Assembly (NCBI RefSeq): GCF_024171605.1
Contig: NZ_JALKAA010000002.1
Span: 1 to 64,000 of the forward strand
Source: Pontibacter sp. HSC-36F09
GTDB lineage: Bacteria > Bacteroidota > Bacteroidia > Cytophagales > Hymenobacteraceae
Direction: 5' to 3'
Length of the DNA stretch: 64,000 bases
Every line of letters starts with the position of its first letter. The stretch's first letter is position 1. The position numbers and the translations under genes are program-made. This document shows, in pieces, positions 18,887 through 30,188 of this stretch. The notes below the pieces were generated by a model. It did no database searches, was not told the origin of the DNA, and saw only the letters and a list, made by a program, of their open reading frames with translations.

Positions 18887-19051
18887 AGAGCGGACGTAAG
18901 TGTAAAGCTCAGTTTCTAACTTAATAGAATAGCACTAAAGCTACTCAATCGCTACCATATAGGCAATAGCTAATAAAGCCTGATCTGCTGAAAATCAAGC
19001 CTATACCTGTGTTTGAACAAGAAGATTTATTGGAGAGATAGCCTGCTTGCG

Positions 19052-19426
19052 CTACAATTGGTAGATCCACTTAAAGAGCAGGATGCCAATTATACAGCCG
19101 ATCGTGTTGCTTAGCACATCTACAATATCGCCCTGGCGGCCAGGTACAAAAAAGTGCTGCAACAGTTCGATCGCGATGCCAAACATAGAGCTCACGAAAA
19201 AAGCCGTGCGTATAGCAAAGAGTTGCACACGCATGTAGGTATACTGCTTTTTGAGGCCCACCACCATCAGGTACGTAAGCACGGCAAACATAAAAGCGTG
19301 GGCAAACGAATCAAAAGAGAAAATCTCCCAGATGGAGAGGGAGGGCATAGAAGAGGAGGGCAGCAGCGTCAAAACCATGATCACTGCTGCCCAAATGATG
19401 GTAAAGAAATTATACCGAAGGATCAA
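19052..19426 (-). CDS. VanZ-like membrane protein
   Basis: A 124-residue protein with four predicted membrane helices (about residues 8-22, 40-58, 70-90 and 102-120) and the VanZ-like pattern (LTLLPSSSMP, DSFAHAFMFAVLTYL, IELLQHFFVPGRQGDIVDVL). The family takes its name from a teicoplanin-resistance protein, but most members have no known function. The gene follows gcvH by 22 bases and ends the maeB-ruvA-sprA-gcvH series. A vanZ-like gene near sprA-gcvH is a recurring arrangement in Bacteroidota as far as I know. There is no evidence for a resistance role here. Confidence 0.82.
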   Translation of the reverse strand: MILRYNFFTIIWAAVIMVLTLLPSSSMPSLSIWEIFSFDSFAHAFMFAVLTYLMVVGLKKQYTYMRVQLFAIRTAFFVSSMFGIAIELLQHFFVPGRQGDIVDVLSNTIGCIIGILLFKWIYQL

Positions 19427-19448
19427 ACCTGCTTCTATACTTGCAAAA

Positions 19449-19829
19449 TTACTGACCTATTACTTCGCGGTAGCCTTCAGCCGTCAACAGGCCTTCGATT
19501 TCGCTTTTGTCGCCGATAGACATTTTGATGATCCAGCCGTCTCCGTAAGGATCAGAGTTTACCAGTTCTGGGCTGCCGTCCAACTTCTCGTTGAACTCCT
19601 GCACGGTGCCGCTCAGTGGGCTGAACAGGTCAGACACAGTCTTCACTGCCTCTACCGTACCAAACACATCGTTCTGGCTGATTTCTTTGTCCACCGTGTC
19701 GATGTCAACATACACGATGTCACCCAGCTCGCTCTGAGCGAAGTCGGTGATGCCAATGTAGGCTACGTCGCCTTCTACGCGAACCCACTCGTGGTCTTTG
19801 GTATACTTTAGGTTGTCAGGTAAATTCAT
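19449..19829 (-). CDS. gcvH: glycine cleavage system H protein
   Basis: A 126-residue lipoyl carrier that moves the aminomethyl group between the P, T and L proteins in glycine breakdown. The lipoylated lysine is K63 in [12 protein letters not shown], and [12 protein letters not shown] and YGDGWIIKM are conserved. Length and sequence are typical. The P, T and L genes are not in the window. It sits 59 bases downstream of sprA. A TATTTTTG -7-like box lies at 19864-19857 on the minus strand without a clear -33 element, so it may also have its own promoter. Confidence 0.96.
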   Translation of the reverse strand: MNLPDNLKYTKDHEWVRVEGDVAYIGITDFAQSELGDIVYVDIDTVDKEISQNDVFGTVEAVKTVSDLFSPLSGTVQEFNEKLDGSPELVNSDPYGDGWIIKMSIGDKSEIEGLLTAEGYREVIGQ

Positions 19830-19888
19830 ATCTATTGCTTTGGGTTAAATGATGTCCAAAAATACGCTCTTTTTCGCAATGCTAAAAA

Positions 19889-22800
19889 TTATTGCAGACT
19901 AACTCGTAGCTGTACTCCACCTTCCGACACACTGTTACGGAACGAAGTGGATATTTTAGGGTCGGATACGGTGCGCAGCAGGTAGAACTGTATGTTCACG
20001 CGCTGGCTCAGCACATAGTCCACGGTTGGGCGCAGCTGCAACTGGCGGGTACCGTTGGTGATCTGGTTCTGGCTAATCTCGTTCCCCTGCTCGTCCTGCG
20101 TAATGGCCCGCTGCACGGTCTGGTTGTCACGCACCGACATGTCCATCCGCACGGTCAGCTCGTTCTCCAGCGTGCGCCGCTCCCCGCCTATCTTGAAAGG
20201 TATACGGAAGTTGGTAGTGGCATATCCGAAGCCGAAGGTATAATCCTTCACGTTGGTTTCAGTTACCTGAGCATTGGTCAGGTTGAGCGACAGGTTACGT
20301 TCTATTCTATACCCTATGCGGCCGGTCAGGTTGGTATTCGTCCGGAAGTTCACACCCAGCAGTTCGAGTCGCTCCTGTACCGTGAGTTGGTTCAGGATGT
20401 AGTATGGAATCAGCTGCCCAAACTCGTTGGTGCGCGTCGGGTAGTCGCCCGGGTTATTCTCATAGGCCAGCGAGGTCGTGAAGCTCGTCACGTTGTAGGT
20501 CGAGTTATAGGAGTGCGTGAGGTTTACCTGGCTGAACCAGCGTTTAAAGAATTCGAGCTGCGACAGGCCATTGTAGTCGATGCGCCAGTTAGGTATAGGC
20601 ATCCGCTTGACCGGGTTACCGCCCTTGGCCTTGAAGCCACTGGCATCGCGCCCTTGGTAGGCGTACAGGAACGACTGCAGGAGCACGTCCTGCGAGTTCA
20701 AGGTATAGCCTGAGTCGCTGGCTGCCGCATTGGCGTTGGTGAGGCGGTCACGTATCTCGTAACGGTTGCGGATAAAGTTATCGAACGCGGCAGAGGTTCC
20801 GTCTGCTGTAGGCTCGAAAATAGTGCCCAGCGCAAAGAAGGACGTGCTGAACGAACCGGTGTTGATCGGGTTCTGTCGCTCATTAACGGTGCCGATATTT
20901 CCGAAGTCATCAAACTGCTTGCGGTAGAATACCTCTTCGATCTCCGACATGTTGCGGCGCGCATCAAGCTGCAGGTTGAAATTACGGAACGGCTCCATGT
21001 TAGCTCTGGCCGTGAAAGTCTCGGTATTGATACCACTAAATGGCGTGTTCAGGTACTGGCTGCTGTCGGTATACCAACCGTTGGTGAAGGCGCGGTTATA
21101 GAGCTCGTCCAGGTCGTACTGGCGGCCCAGTACAAACGGAAGTCCCGGGGCATCGAAGCCATCATCGAAGCCAAACATGTGGGTGCGCGGCAGGTAGCCC
21201 GGCATCATGGTGCCCTGGTTCTGGAGGTATGTGAAGTTCACAGAGCGGGTCATCATCAGGAAGCGGGCCAATCCCTTGGCAAGTTTCATCTCAGAACGCT
21301 TCTGTACCACGCTATCGCTTGGCGCTGGCACCGGTGGCCCTGCTTGCGGCTGCGTCGGGCTGTTCACCTCTTTCAGGAACTTCACCTTGTTGTAAAGCTT
21401 CACCATGTCAAAGCGGCCATTCACGCTAAACTCGGTGTTGTTCTCAGCGGTGTTACCCAATTGGAAAGCCGCATCCTGGTTCAGGGCAGTAGAACCCGCC
21501 GTCCAGATGTAGGTAACAGCATAGCGTGTTTCGGCGCCTAGCCAGTCGGTGAGCGGGAATTTATCAAACGGCACCTTGTAATTGGCGGCTACCAGCTGAT
21601 TGAAGTGCGTGTTACGCCCCAGATTGCGCAGGTTGTTCCAGATCACTTTGTTCTTATACCTGAGAGAGTCCACGTCGCGGTTGATGCGGTAATCCGGTTC
21701 GTCCACCACGGCGCGGTTGGTGGCCGTGTAGTCCAGCGAGAGGCTTTTGCTGATGTCCCACTTGAGGTCGTAGATGCGGTTGAAGAAGAAGTACTTCTGG
21801 AACGTAGGTTCTATACCTCGGGAAGTGATCAGACCGGAACCCGGATCACGGCGCTGCAGGAAAGTTTCGTTATACCTGCGGTCGAGGTCGGCGCGGAAAG
21901 CAAAACGGCTTGGCAGCGGCGTAAAGTTCAGGTCTTTGATCAGGCGCATGTACGGCGACTTGAATTTTTCGCTTTTGGCAAAGAACTCGTAGTTGCGCGG
22001 CGTGTTTGTATAGGTATAGGCCACTGCCCCGGTATAGGTGCGGGTAAAGTCGCGGTCGGTTTCGATGTTGGTGAACAGGCGCTCGGCATAGGAGTACGAA
22101 AACGACAGGTTTTCCACGTCGTACGGGCGCACCTTGGCCTCCGGATTGGTCCTTTCTTTTCGCACGTTCAGCAGGCTCACACTCTTTCGGGTCTCGCGGG
22201 TACTCACTTCCTGCCTGTACTCCCGTTGCGCTTCGTTGGTCTCATACCTTGTCAGCGACTGCTCTAGGGGCACGTCCTTGTCGAGTGGGTCAAACTGCGG
22301 GGCGCTGTTCATGGTGCCGTACTGCACCGATACCGGCACTTTTATACCTAGCTTTTCGGGTAGGAACTTATCGGCTACAATGTTGGCGCTTACATCAAAT
22401 ATGGCTGTGTTTTCGCGGGCACGCTGGGCGATCTTCTGCTGCAGGGCACCGAAACCGATGGTGGTGTAGCTGCCTGTTGCCGTGATGTTGGCAAAGTCGG
22501 CCAGTTTGGTGTTGAGGCGGGCATTGGCGGCCCAGCCGGAGTTGTTTCTGAAGTCTGTCACGCGCAGTTCGTTCACCCAAACGCAAACCGATTGCGGACG
22601 GGCATCTTCGCCGGGCACGGTAGGGTTGCGCAAACCGATCATTACACTTTGAACCTCACTGAAATCCGGGTTACCCACCACGCGGATCATCTTGCCACCC
22701 TCGAGCATTACTTCCCACGGACGGCGGTTGTCCCAGCCTCCTGCGGTTCGGTTTCGCTCCACTTTGGCGTTCACAAAATCCTCCAGGGCAACGTCCACTT

Positions 22801-25800
22801 CATTCTCGGCCAGCCAGATACCTTCGCGGCTAGTCGTTCCGGCAGGTGTCAGTTTAAGCGGCACCACGTATTCGTAGTAGTTTTGGGTATAGTCCGTACC
22901 AATACGCACAAAGGCCTGCACATCATTATCGCGGGTGTTCGGGTCGCGGGTCTGGGCATGCAGAAACAGCTTAAGGCGCTTGTAGATCAGCATGTCGATG
23001 GACAGGTTCTTATAAACTGCCTTGGAGAAAGAATCTTTCAGATCCTCGACACACAACTGCATCGCCTGCTCGTTCTGGCGGCGGTTGTTGGTGGCAGCGT
23101 AGTCGCGCAGGCGCTCTATACCTGGAGGCATTACGTAAGGGATGATCGTTTCGTCCTGTACTGTTTCGCTGTTCTCTTCTATGTTCACGGTGGAAACGGT
23201 AAACGAGCGGGCATCATCGGTACAGTTCAGGCAAGGGTTGCCATCCGTGATTGGCTGCAGGAAAGTACGCCACTGGTTGGCCACAAACTGGAACTGCACA
23301 AAACGGAGCACCACCGGATCGGCAAACTCAGTCATGTACATACGCATGAATCGGATCGACTTGAAGCCGCTTATGCCGCCCACATTGCCCGTTGGCTGGC
23401 GCACCGGCACCCGGAACTGGTACCAGGTAACGTTTTCGCCGGTTTTGGTATCCACGATCTTGTCTACGATGTAGTTCTCGCCTACGCTCATACCGCCCGG
23501 CTGCAGTTTGATCTTGTACTCGTAGTACTGCTCCAGATCGCTGATCACGTTGTCGCGGTTCAGGTCTTCTTTGTCAGGGAAGGCGTAGTTAGAAAAGCGA
23601 CTCTGCTCCGGCGAGTTGCCTTCCATACCGTTGAAGCGCTTGTAGCGCTCCAGGATGCCGGCATTCTGCTGGTCATAGGCCTCATCGAGGTGGTGCAGAA
23701 AGTTGTCAGCCGAAGGGTCGGAGAGGACGGTCTGAGGTGCTCCGCCAGGTATACGGCTCAGGAAATCGCGCTGGAAAAACTCACGCTCAGCGTTGTCGCC
23801 TAAACCATCCAGACCGATGTCCTGAAAACCGCGGGCGCCCGGTACGGCCGAGAAGGCATCGGTCAGGAACTGCTGCGTGGTCACGCGGCCCCATTCGGTG
23901 GTTTGCATGTTTTGGTTATCGGTAGCGGAGGTCGGCAAGCCGTTTTCAAAAGAGTAGCGGTTGTCTTTCAGGATATCCTCCGACACGTTACCCAGGTTGA
24001 TCACCAGTTCACCACCATCGTTGCTCGCTATCGGGTTGCCGTTCGCGTCTTTGCGTCCATTTGGTCCGGTCAGGAAAGGGTCCATCAGCCAGAACTCCAC
24101 ATACTCAACGTTGGCATTGTCAAAGTCCGTGTCGAAAGTAATCTCCCGGCTGATACCGCCCCAGTTCTTGCGCGGATCGTTCTGTAGTCTGCCCTGTCCA
24201 TCCAACTCTGGGTTGTAGTTGTACTGTCCGCGCTCCTGTGGGTAGTAGGCCACATCGAAGGTATACTCGTAGGCGTTGGCTATCTCACGATCGCGGCCCG
24301 GGAACACCTCATACCGTTGCACAGGGCGTACATAGTGGTTCTTGAGTTCCTCGTCGCCGATGTTGCTAGGGCGCAGGCCTTCACTGTCGCGGTAGAAGAT
24401 CTGGTCGATGGTATACCAGGCTACGCGGGCGCGGTTGTAGGCATACCCCAGGCCTTGTCCCTGCGCCAGTGGGGCAGGAGTGGCCGCCAACCGCCAGGTG
24501 GTGTTGTTAAAACCACCCAGACTGAATGGCGTTTCGGCACCTTCAAAGTCATCCAGGTATGAGGTACCGTCCTCGTTTACCGGTGACTCAGTGGCAGATG
24601 GCACCAGATGTGCAAACTCACCGCTGAACGTTACGCTCGACGGTACTTTGGTCTGAATGAACGGAATCATGTCCGTCATCTTCGTCAGGAAGCGCGACTC
24701 CCGGTTGAAGTTCACGTCCAGACCGTATACTGTGTTGTTGGTCGGTTCGTCACCTATGCTCACGCGGTTAATGTAAGGCCTTTCGTTGAGGTGCAATACT
24801 GTGCCGCCCAGGTTCAGGTCGTTGTTCACACGGTAGTCGAAGCGGGCGCCCAGCAGGGTGCGGGGCTGAATGTTGAGCAATTCGGCCTTTTCGTAGGTAA
24901 CGCGCAGGTCGCTGGCTGAAGCGATATAACTCGGGTTCAGAATCTTGATGCGGCCCAAGTCATAGAATACCTGGTAGTCGGTGCCTTCCTCAAGGCGTGT
25001 GCCACCGGAGTATACCGCCACAGAGCCCTCGGCGATGCGGAAGCCCGGGAGCATGATCTCGTCCGTGGAGCTGGCCTGGAAGCGTCCTTTAAGGTAGAAC
25101 TTCGCCTTTAGTGTGTTCTGCTGCGCGTCCGTCTGGGTTTGTTCGTAGAGTTCCTGGAACACATAGCGCTCAACCAAGTCCTGCCGTCCTTCAAACTTGC
25201 TTGCCAGGTATGAGCCGAACGGTTCTACTACCGGGAAGAAGATGCGCCCTGTTTCAGGATCAATCGTTATACCTTCCAGAAAGTCGAAGTTGCCGTCGCG
25301 GGGTTTGTCGTTGTTCGTGTTGACATTGTCGAGGTTGAGCACCTCAATCAGGGGGATGTTCTGGATCGGGCTCGGCTCTTTTAAGCTGGTGATATCTACG
25401 CCCGTTTCGTCGTCTTTGTAAACGATCTGCAGCTGGAAGTTCTGACGGTTTACCTGCGTCGCGTCCAGGCTGTAGACGTTCTTCATCATCAGGTCCCAGG
25501 TCGGGTACTCCAGCGCCGGGTTCGTCGCCTTCAACAGCTTCATGTGGATCACCTGGTCGTCGCGCAGGTTCTGGTAGTCCTCCATCAACTCGCCCACTTT
25601 GTAGGTTTGGCCGTTGTAGGTATACTCAAAAGCGACGCCCAGCACCTGGTCAGGCAGCAGGGCGGTGGTGAGGGAGATGTAACCTAACTGCGGGTTGAAC
25701 TTATACTCGCGTGGGTCCAGGCGTCGGGCGCGCACATGCTCAAAGTCAATGGCTTTCTGCAAACCAAGGCTGTTCAGGTATGAGTCCACCTGGTCGTTGT

Positions 25801-27076
25801 TGCGGGCCTGCGGGTTGGTGTTGATCAGGCTATACAGCGCGTTGGCGTTGTTGGCGGCCGGAGCCAGCGGATTGCGCTCAAACTGGTTTCTAAATGGATC
25901 GGATTCGCCTAAGTCCATGTAAGCGACCATGTTGCGCAGGTTCTCAGTGCTGCGGTTGTTGTTGGTTACGTATAGCTCCAGTCGGCGGATTACGATGCCA
26001 GAGTTCACCAGCGGCAGGTTCTGCAGGGTTTTGTCGTAGCGGCCCCGGAAGAACTGCGACAGGAAGAAGTGGCGGTCGCGGTCATAGCTGTCAGCTCGTA
26101 TCTCAAAAGGCTTGTTCTGTGCACCATTCTGAATTACTACTTCATCATTACGGCCACGCACGTTGGCTGCAATCGTAGTAACGCCCAGGCGGCCGAACTG
26201 CAACTGCGTTTTTAAACCGAACAGGTTCTGCGCGCCCGTAATCAAAGAGTTGTTAAGCGGCAAACTCACATTACCAGCCTCTATCTTGCGGATAATCTCC
26301 TCCTCAAAACCAGTATAGTCCAGCTTCATGTTGTTCTCGAACTCGAAGTTGGCGTTGTTGTCCCAGTTGAAGTTAAGGCGCATTTTCTCGCCGATCTTAC
26401 CCACCAGGTTGAGCGAAATGTTCTGATCGAAATCAAAGTCGCCGGTGCGCTGCTGACGGAGCGGTATAGAAGGGTTTTCGTTGCGGTTAAAGCGGGCTCC
26501 GAACTTCAGGTTGACGTTACCGTTTGGCTGAATGTCCACGAAATTGCCGCCGAACACGCGGTCAAACACCGGGCTGATATAGATTTTCGGTACCAGGCGA
26601 CGGCCACTCACTACGCTCTCACCGTCCAGGCCGGCTGACTTGGTGCGCCAGTAGTCGCGGATGGCCTGTTGGCGCTGGTAGCGGGAGTATTCCTCCCACG
26701 ACATGGTAGAGGGCAGGCGGTAGTCCAGCTCACCCATGCGCTCGTTTATGTTGTACTGCCGCAGGCTGTCGTCCAGCTGTATTTCGAGCTCAATGTTAGA
26801 AGGCTGACCAAGCAACAGGGGAGAAGAACTAGGGCGGGTGCCGAGCGGGCTTCCGAGGCGGTCGCTCGGCGTAAAGGTCGGGCGGCGGCTCGGGATGTAG
26901 GGTTGCAGGCGGGCGGAGTCCTGCGGAATGGTATCCTGGACGTAAAAATCTGAAAAAATAAGGGTGCTATACCTGTTGTGAGAGCGCAATGCCGCAGCCT
27001 GCGACCACCATGCCAACATAGTGATAGCAGCAACCGTTGCAAACAGCAGGCTGTTTTTTTTACTTTTCCAGATCAA
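19889..27076 (-). CDS. sprA: T9SS translocon channel SprA (Sov)
   Basis: A 2395-residue protein, one of the largest in Bacteroidota, with an N-terminal export segment at about residues 8-28. It matches SprA along its length (LRQYNINERMGELDYRLPS, ISPVFDRVFGGNFVDIQPNG, EVARFEYTYN-like barrel strands and a terminal strand ending VSLQ). SprA forms the very large outer-membrane beta barrel through which T9SS cargo passes, and it is also needed for gliding in Flavobacterium. It works with PorV and PorU, encoded 13-20 kb away. It starts 15 bases after ruvA, so it is probably in an operon with maeB and ruvA. The frame is intact and full length. Confidence 0.95.
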   Translation of the reverse strand: MIWKSKKNSLLFATVAAITMLAWWSQAAALRSHNRYSTLIFSDFYVQDTIPQDSARLQPYIPSRRPTFTPSDRLGSPLGTRPSSSPLLLGQPSNIELEIQLDDSLRQYNINERMGELDYRLPSTMSWEEYSRYQRQQAIRDYWRTKSAGLDGESVVSGRRLVPKIYISPVFDRVFGGNFVDIQPNGNVNLKFGARFNRNENPSIPLRQQRTGDFDFDQNISLNLVGKIGEKMRLNFNWDNNANFEFENNMKLDYTGFEEEIIRKIEAGNVSLPLNNSLITGAQNLFGLKTQLQFGRLGVTTIAANVRGRNDEVVIQNGAQNKPFEIRADSYDRDRHFFLSQFFRGRYDKTLQNLPLVNSGIVIRRLELYVTNNNRSTENLRNMVAYMDLGESDPFRNQFERNPLAPAANNANALYSLINTNPQARNNDQVDSYLNSLGLQKAIDFEHVRARRLDPREYKFNPQLGYISLTTALLPDQVLGVAFEYTYNGQTYKVGELMEDYQNLRDDQVIHMKLLKATNPALEYPTWDLMMKNVYSLDATQVNRQNFQLQIVYKDDETGVDITSLKEPSPIQNIPLIEVLNLDNVNTNNDKPRDGNFDFLEGITIDPETGRIFFPVVEPFGSYLASKFEGRQDLVERYVFQELYEQTQTDAQQNTLKAKFYLKGRFQASSTDEIMLPGFRIAEGSVAVYSGGTRLEEGTDYQVFYDLGRIKILNPSYIASASDLRVTYEKAELLNIQPRTLLGARFDYRVNNDLNLGGTVLHLNERPYINRVSIGDEPTNNTVYGLDVNFNRESRFLTKMTDMIPFIQTKVPSSVTFSGEFAHLVPSATESPVNEDGTSYLDDFEGAETPFSLGGFNNTTWRLAATPAPLAQGQGLGYAYNRARVAWYTIDQIFYRDSEGLRPSNIGDEELKNHYVRPVQRYEVFPGRDREIANAYEYTFDVAYYPQERGQYNYNPELDGQGRLQNDPRKNWGGISREITFDTDFDNANVEYVEFWLMDPFLTGPNGRKDANGNPIASNDGGELVINLGNVSEDILKDNRYSFENGLPTSATDNQNMQTTEWGRVTTQQFLTDAFSAVPGARGFQDIGLDGLGDNAEREFFQRDFLSRIPGGAPQTVLSDPSADNFLHHLDEAYDQQNAGILERYKRFNGMEGNSPEQSRFSNYAFPDKEDLNRDNVISDLEQYYEYKIKLQPGGMSVGENYIVDKIVDTKTGENVTWYQFRVPVRQPTGNVGGISGFKSIRFMRMYMTEFADPVVLRFVQFQFVANQWRTFLQPITDGNPCLNCTDDARSFTVSTVNIEENSETVQDETIIPYVMPPGIERLRDYAATNNRRQNEQAMQLCVEDLKDSFSKAVYKNLSIDMLIYKRLKLFLHAQTRDPNTRDNDVQAFVRIGTDYTQNYYEYVVPLKLTPAGTTSREGIWLAENEVDVALEDFVNAKVERNRTAGGWDNRRPWEVMLEGGKMIRVVGNPDFSEVQSVMIGLRNPTVPGEDARPQSVCVWVNELRVTDFRNNSGWAANARLNTKLADFANITATGSYTTIGFGALQQKIAQRARENTAIFDVSANIVADKFLPEKLGIKVPVSVQYGTMNSAPQFDPLDKDVPLEQSLTRYETNEAQREYRQEVSTRETRKSVSLLNVRKERTNPEAKVRPYDVENLSFSYSYAERLFTNIETDRDFTRTYTGAVAYTYTNTPRNYEFFAKSEKFKSPYMRLIKDLNFTPLPSRFAFRADLDRRYNETFLQRRDPGSGLITSRGIEPTFQKYFFFNRIYDLKWDISKSLSLDYTATNRAVVDEPDYRINRDVDSLRYKNKVIWNNLRNLGRNTHFNQLVAANYKVPFDKFPLTDWLGAETRYAVTYIWTAGSTALNQDAAFQLGNTAENNTEFSVNGRFDMVKLYNKVKFLKEVNSPTQPQAGPPVPAPSDSVVQKRSEMKLAKGLARFLMMTRSVNFTYLQNQGTMMPGYLPRTHMFGFDDGFDAPGLPFVLGRQYDLDELYNRAFTNGWYTDSSQYLNTPFSGINTETFTARANMEPFRNFNLQLDARRNMSEIEEVFYRKQFDDFGNIGTVNERQNPINTGSFSTSFFALGTIFEPTADGTSAAFDNFIRNRYEIRDRLTNANAAASDSGYTLNSQDVLLQSFLYAYQGRDASGFKAKGGNPVKRMPIPNWRIDYNGLSQLEFFKRWFSQVNLTHSYNSTYNVTSFTTSLAYENNPGDYPTRTNEFGQLIPYYILNQLTVQERLELLGVNFRTNTNLTGRIGYRIERNLSLNLTNAQVTETNVKDYTFGFGYATTNFRIPFKIGGERRTLENELTVRMDMSVRDNQTVQRAITQDEQGNEISQNQITNGTRQLQLRPTVDYVLSQRVNIQFYLLRTVSDPKISTSFRNSVSEGGVQLRVSLQ

Positions 27077-27091
27077 GTTGGGCTCTACCGA

Positions 27092-27685
27092 TTAAGAAGA
27101 CTTCAAGGCAAATTTTATTAGTTCCTCTACGCTCAGGCTTCTGTCTTCCCGCTTAATGATTGCATCAAGCGTTTTCTCTGCCACGTTCTTAGCAAAGCCT
27201 AGTGTAACTAATGCTGATAACGCTTCTGCACGTGACGTATTGTGTGCAGAAACGGGAACTGCTGTGCTACCAGCCAGCATGGTTTCTTTCTTTATTTTAT
27301 CTTTTAATTCCAATATAATACGCTGCGCGGTTTTAGCCCCGATTCCCTTCACATGCTGTATGGTACGCACGTCTTCCCGCACAATGGCCTGCTGCACCTC
27401 ATCCACCGAAAGCGACGACAAAATCATCAGCCCCGTATTCGGTCCCACACCTGAAATCGAGATCAGGAGCAGGAAAGTCTCCTTCTCAGCGGCTGTCGTA
27501 AACCCATACAAGGTATGGGCATCTTCTTTGATGTGCAGGTAGGTGTGCAGCTTGCAGCGCTCCCCCTCAGGCAGTGACGAGTACGTGTTCAGGGAAATTT
27601 TGATCTGATAACCTATGCCATTGACATCGACAATGACATAGGTTGGATCTTTCAGAGCTAGCTTACCGTCAATGTATGCGATCAT
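27092..27685 (-). CDS. ruvA: Holliday junction branch migration protein RuvA
   Basis: A 197-residue protein of normal length. It has the N-terminal OB fold (MIAYIDGKLALKDPTYVIVDVNGIGYQI), the two HhH motifs in the middle (ISGVGPNTGLMILSSLS and VKGIGAKTAQRIILELKDKI) and the C-terminal three-helix domain that touches RuvB (ALSALVTLGF to SVEELIKFALK). RuvA tetramers bind Holliday junctions and load RuvB. ruvB and ruvC are not in the window. The start codon directly touches the stop codon of maeB (no gap), which points to translational coupling. Confidence 0.96.
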   Translation of the reverse strand: MIAYIDGKLALKDPTYVIVDVNGIGYQIKISLNTYSSLPEGERCKLHTYLHIKEDAHTLYGFTTAAEKETFLLLISISGVGPNTGLMILSSLSVDEVQQAIVREDVRTIQHVKGIGAKTAQRIILELKDKIKKETMLAGSTAVPVSAHNTSRAEALSALVTLGFAKNVAEKTLDAIIKREDRSLSVEELIKFALKSS

Positions 27686-29959
27686 CTATATATGTTTATT
27701 ATTATAGTTTTGAGCATCTACGACAGCAATGGACACCATGTTAACAATCTCACGGATAGAACTGCCCAATTGCAGAATGTGCACCGGTTTGCGCATACCC
27801 ATCAGTACCGGTCCAATTGCCTCAGCACCACCTATTTCCTGCAACAATTTGTAGGCGATGTTACCCGATGTAAGGGTCGGGAAAATAAGTGTGTTCGCGC
27901 CTTTTTCAGCCAACTGGCTGAAAGGATAGTGCTCACGCAGCAGGTTTTTGTTCATGGCCGTGTTCGCCTGCAACTCGCCATCTATCAGCAGGTCCGGATA
28001 GCGCTGCTTCGCCTTACGCACCGCCTCAGCGCCCTTGTTAGGTATATCGCCCTGCACGGAGCCAAAGTTAGAATACGACAGCACAGCCATACGCGGTTCC
28101 GTATCGAAGAAACGAACGGCACGGGCAGTCAGGCCAATGATGTCCACCAGTTCGTCGGCGGTTGGGTTGACGTTCACAGTGGTATCGGCGAAGAAGTACG
28201 GCTCCTTTTTGTTGAGGATGATGTACATACCTGCCACTTTGTTGATGCCATCTTCCACCCCAATGATCTGCAAGGACGGTAAAATGGTTTTGGAATAGTC
28301 GCGGGTAAGGCCTGAGATAAGCGCATCTGCTTCGCCTGTCTCGAGCATCATAGCACCGAAGTAGTTGCGGTCACGCATCTGGCGGCGGCTGTCGAATAGG
28401 GTAAGGCCTTTGCGCTGTCGTTTCTTATAAAGCAGTTGGGCAAACTCTTCCCGCTTGGCATCTTCCTCGTACGGGTCGATGATCACACAATCGTGCAGGT
28501 CGAGGTTGGTTTCCTCTATGATCGCGGCAATTCGGGCTCTGTTACCCAGCAGGATCGGGTTCGCGATGAGCTGCTCTTTCACGATTTGGGCCGCTTTCAG
28601 AATCTTATAGTGGTCCGCTTCTGCGAAGACTACCGTTTTAGGATCTTTCTTGGCCTGGTTGGTGATACGGGTCATCAGTTTCTGGTCGATGCCGATGCGC
28701 TCCTGCAGTTCAATCTCGTATGCCTCCCAGTTGGTGATAGGGTGCTTGGCCACGCCGCTGTCCATGGCTGCTCTGGCTACTGCCGGCGATACTGTGGTGA
28801 TCAGGCGCGGATCAAGTGGCTTTGGTATCAGGTAGGTACGGCCGAATGAGATAGTGTTGTCTCCGTAGGCTTTGTGCACCAGTTCCGGAACGGGCTCTTT
28901 CGCCAGATCAGCCAGGGCGCGCACAGCAGCCAGCTTCATGGCTTCGTTGATTTCAGTGGCGCGTACATCCAAGGCGCCTCTGAAAATGTAAGGGAAACCC
29001 AGTACGTTGTTCACCTGGTTCGGATGGTCAGAACGACCGGTTGCCATGATCAGGTCATCCCGGGTATCCATGGCTAAATCATAGTCAATCTCCGGGTCTG
29101 GGTTGGCCAGCGCGAAAATGATCGGGTTAGGAGCCATCAGTTTCACCAGCTCTGGTGCCAGTACGTTACCAGCTGAAAGTCCGATGAACACGTCAGCGCC
29201 TTCCATGGCCTCCCGCAGTGTGTTGATCTTACGGAGGGTTACGAACTGCGCTCTGTAGATGTCGAGGTCGTTGCGCTCCGGACGGATGATGCCATCCTTG
29301 TCGAACATGACGATGTTATCCAGCTTGGCGCCCAGAGCTACGTATAGCTTAGTACAAGCAATGGCAGCTGCGCCCGCGCCATTTATCACAATCTGGATTT
29401 CTCCTATTTTTTTCCCCGCCAGTTCCAGTGCGTTGAGTAGGGCAGCTGAAGAGATAATGGCCGTGCCGTGCTGGTCGTCGTGCATGAGCGGAATGTTCAT
29501 CTGCTCCTTCAGGGCGTTCTCTATCTTGAAGCTCTCAGGAGCTTTGATGTCTTCCAGGTTGATGCCGCCGAAGGTAGGCTCCAGCGACTTCACAATGCGG
29601 ATAAACTCTTCGGGGTCGGTGCAGTCGATTTCAATATCGAACACGTCTATACCTGCGAACTTCTTGAAAAGAACGCCTTTGCCTTCCATTACTGGTTTTG
29701 ATGCATCCGGCCCAATGTTGCCAAGTCCAAGTACGGCAGTTCCGTTAGATATTACCCCTACCAGGTTTCCCTTGGCGGTATATTTATAAACATTCTCTTT
29801 GTCAGCAGCTATTTCTTTGCAGGGCTCAGCTACTCCAGGAGAGTAAGCCAGGGCCAGGTCATGCTGTGTACTCAGCATTTTAGTCGGCACTACTTCTATT
29901 TTGCCGGGTTGCCCCTGCATGTGGTAGTTGAGTGCGTCCTCTTTGTTTACTTTGATCAT
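27686..29959 (-). CDS. maeB: NADP-dependent malic enzyme, MaeB type
   Basis: A 757-residue fusion with the usual MaeB layout. Residues 1-430 are the malic enzyme ([41 protein letters not shown], an NADP-binding [15 protein letters not shown]). Residues 440-757 are a phosphotransacetylase-like domain, which in E. coli MaeB is regulatory rather than catalytic. The enzyme decarboxylates malate to pyruvate with formation of NADPH. It opens the maeB-ruvA-sprA series on the minus strand. A TATCTTTG box lies upstream (30087-30080 on the minus strand), but no good -33 element goes with it. Confidence 0.95.
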   Translation of the reverse strand: MIKVNKEDALNYHMQGQPGKIEVVPTKMLSTQHDLALAYSPGVAEPCKEIAADKENVYKYTAKGNLVGVISNGTAVLGLGNIGPDASKPVMEGKGVLFKKFAGIDVFDIEIDCTDPEEFIRIVKSLEPTFGGINLEDIKAPESFKIENALKEQMNIPLMHDDQHGTAIISSAALLNALELAGKKIGEIQIVINGAGAAAIACTKLYVALGAKLDNIVMFDKDGIIRPERNDLDIYRAQFVTLRKINTLREAMEGADVFIGLSAGNVLAPELVKLMAPNPIIFALANPDPEIDYDLAMDTRDDLIMATGRSDHPNQVNNVLGFPYIFRGALDVRATEINEAMKLAAVRALADLAKEPVPELVHKAYGDNTISFGRTYLIPKPLDPRLITTVSPAVARAAMDSGVAKHPITNWEAYEIELQERIGIDQKLMTRITNQAKKDPKTVVFAEADHYKILKAAQIVKEQLIANPILLGNRARIAAIIEETNLDLHDCVIIDPYEEDAKREEFAQLLYKKRQRKGLTLFDSRRQMRDRNYFGAMMLETGEADALISGLTRDYSKTILPSLQIIGVEDGINKVAGMYIILNKKEPYFFADTTVNVNPTADELVDIIGLTARAVRFFDTEPRMAVLSYSNFGSVQGDIPNKGAEAVRKAKQRYPDLLIDGELQANTAMNKNLLREHYPFSQLAEKGANTLIFPTLTSGNIAYKLLQEIGGAEAIGPVLMGMRKPVHILQLGSSIREIVNMVSIAVVDAQNYNNKHI

Positions 29960-30188
29960 GGTATGCGTTATTGGTGTTGTCTCGTGTTAGTTGTTCCCTT
30001 GCGTTGTGTGGCTCCTGCGCCGGGCAGAAGCTTAAAGCCAAGTTGATAAGATTTTATGGTTTATCAAAGCCGTAATCGACAAAGATACACCCTGAACAAT
30101 CTTCATCTAGCAGAATATTGTTTTTTTATCAGGCTGCTCAGGTTATGCTGTTATCTAATGGCTCGTATGGCAATAAGCTGATAAAACA

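Noticed and set aside
19052-19426. VanZ as part of a glycopeptide resistance cluster
   Set aside because: No other van genes are near; it stands with sprA and gcvH.
22592-23803. 403-codon open frame antisense to sprA
   Set aside because: It is a shadow of the GC-rich third positions of sprA; the protein is low in structure and the sense gene is certain.
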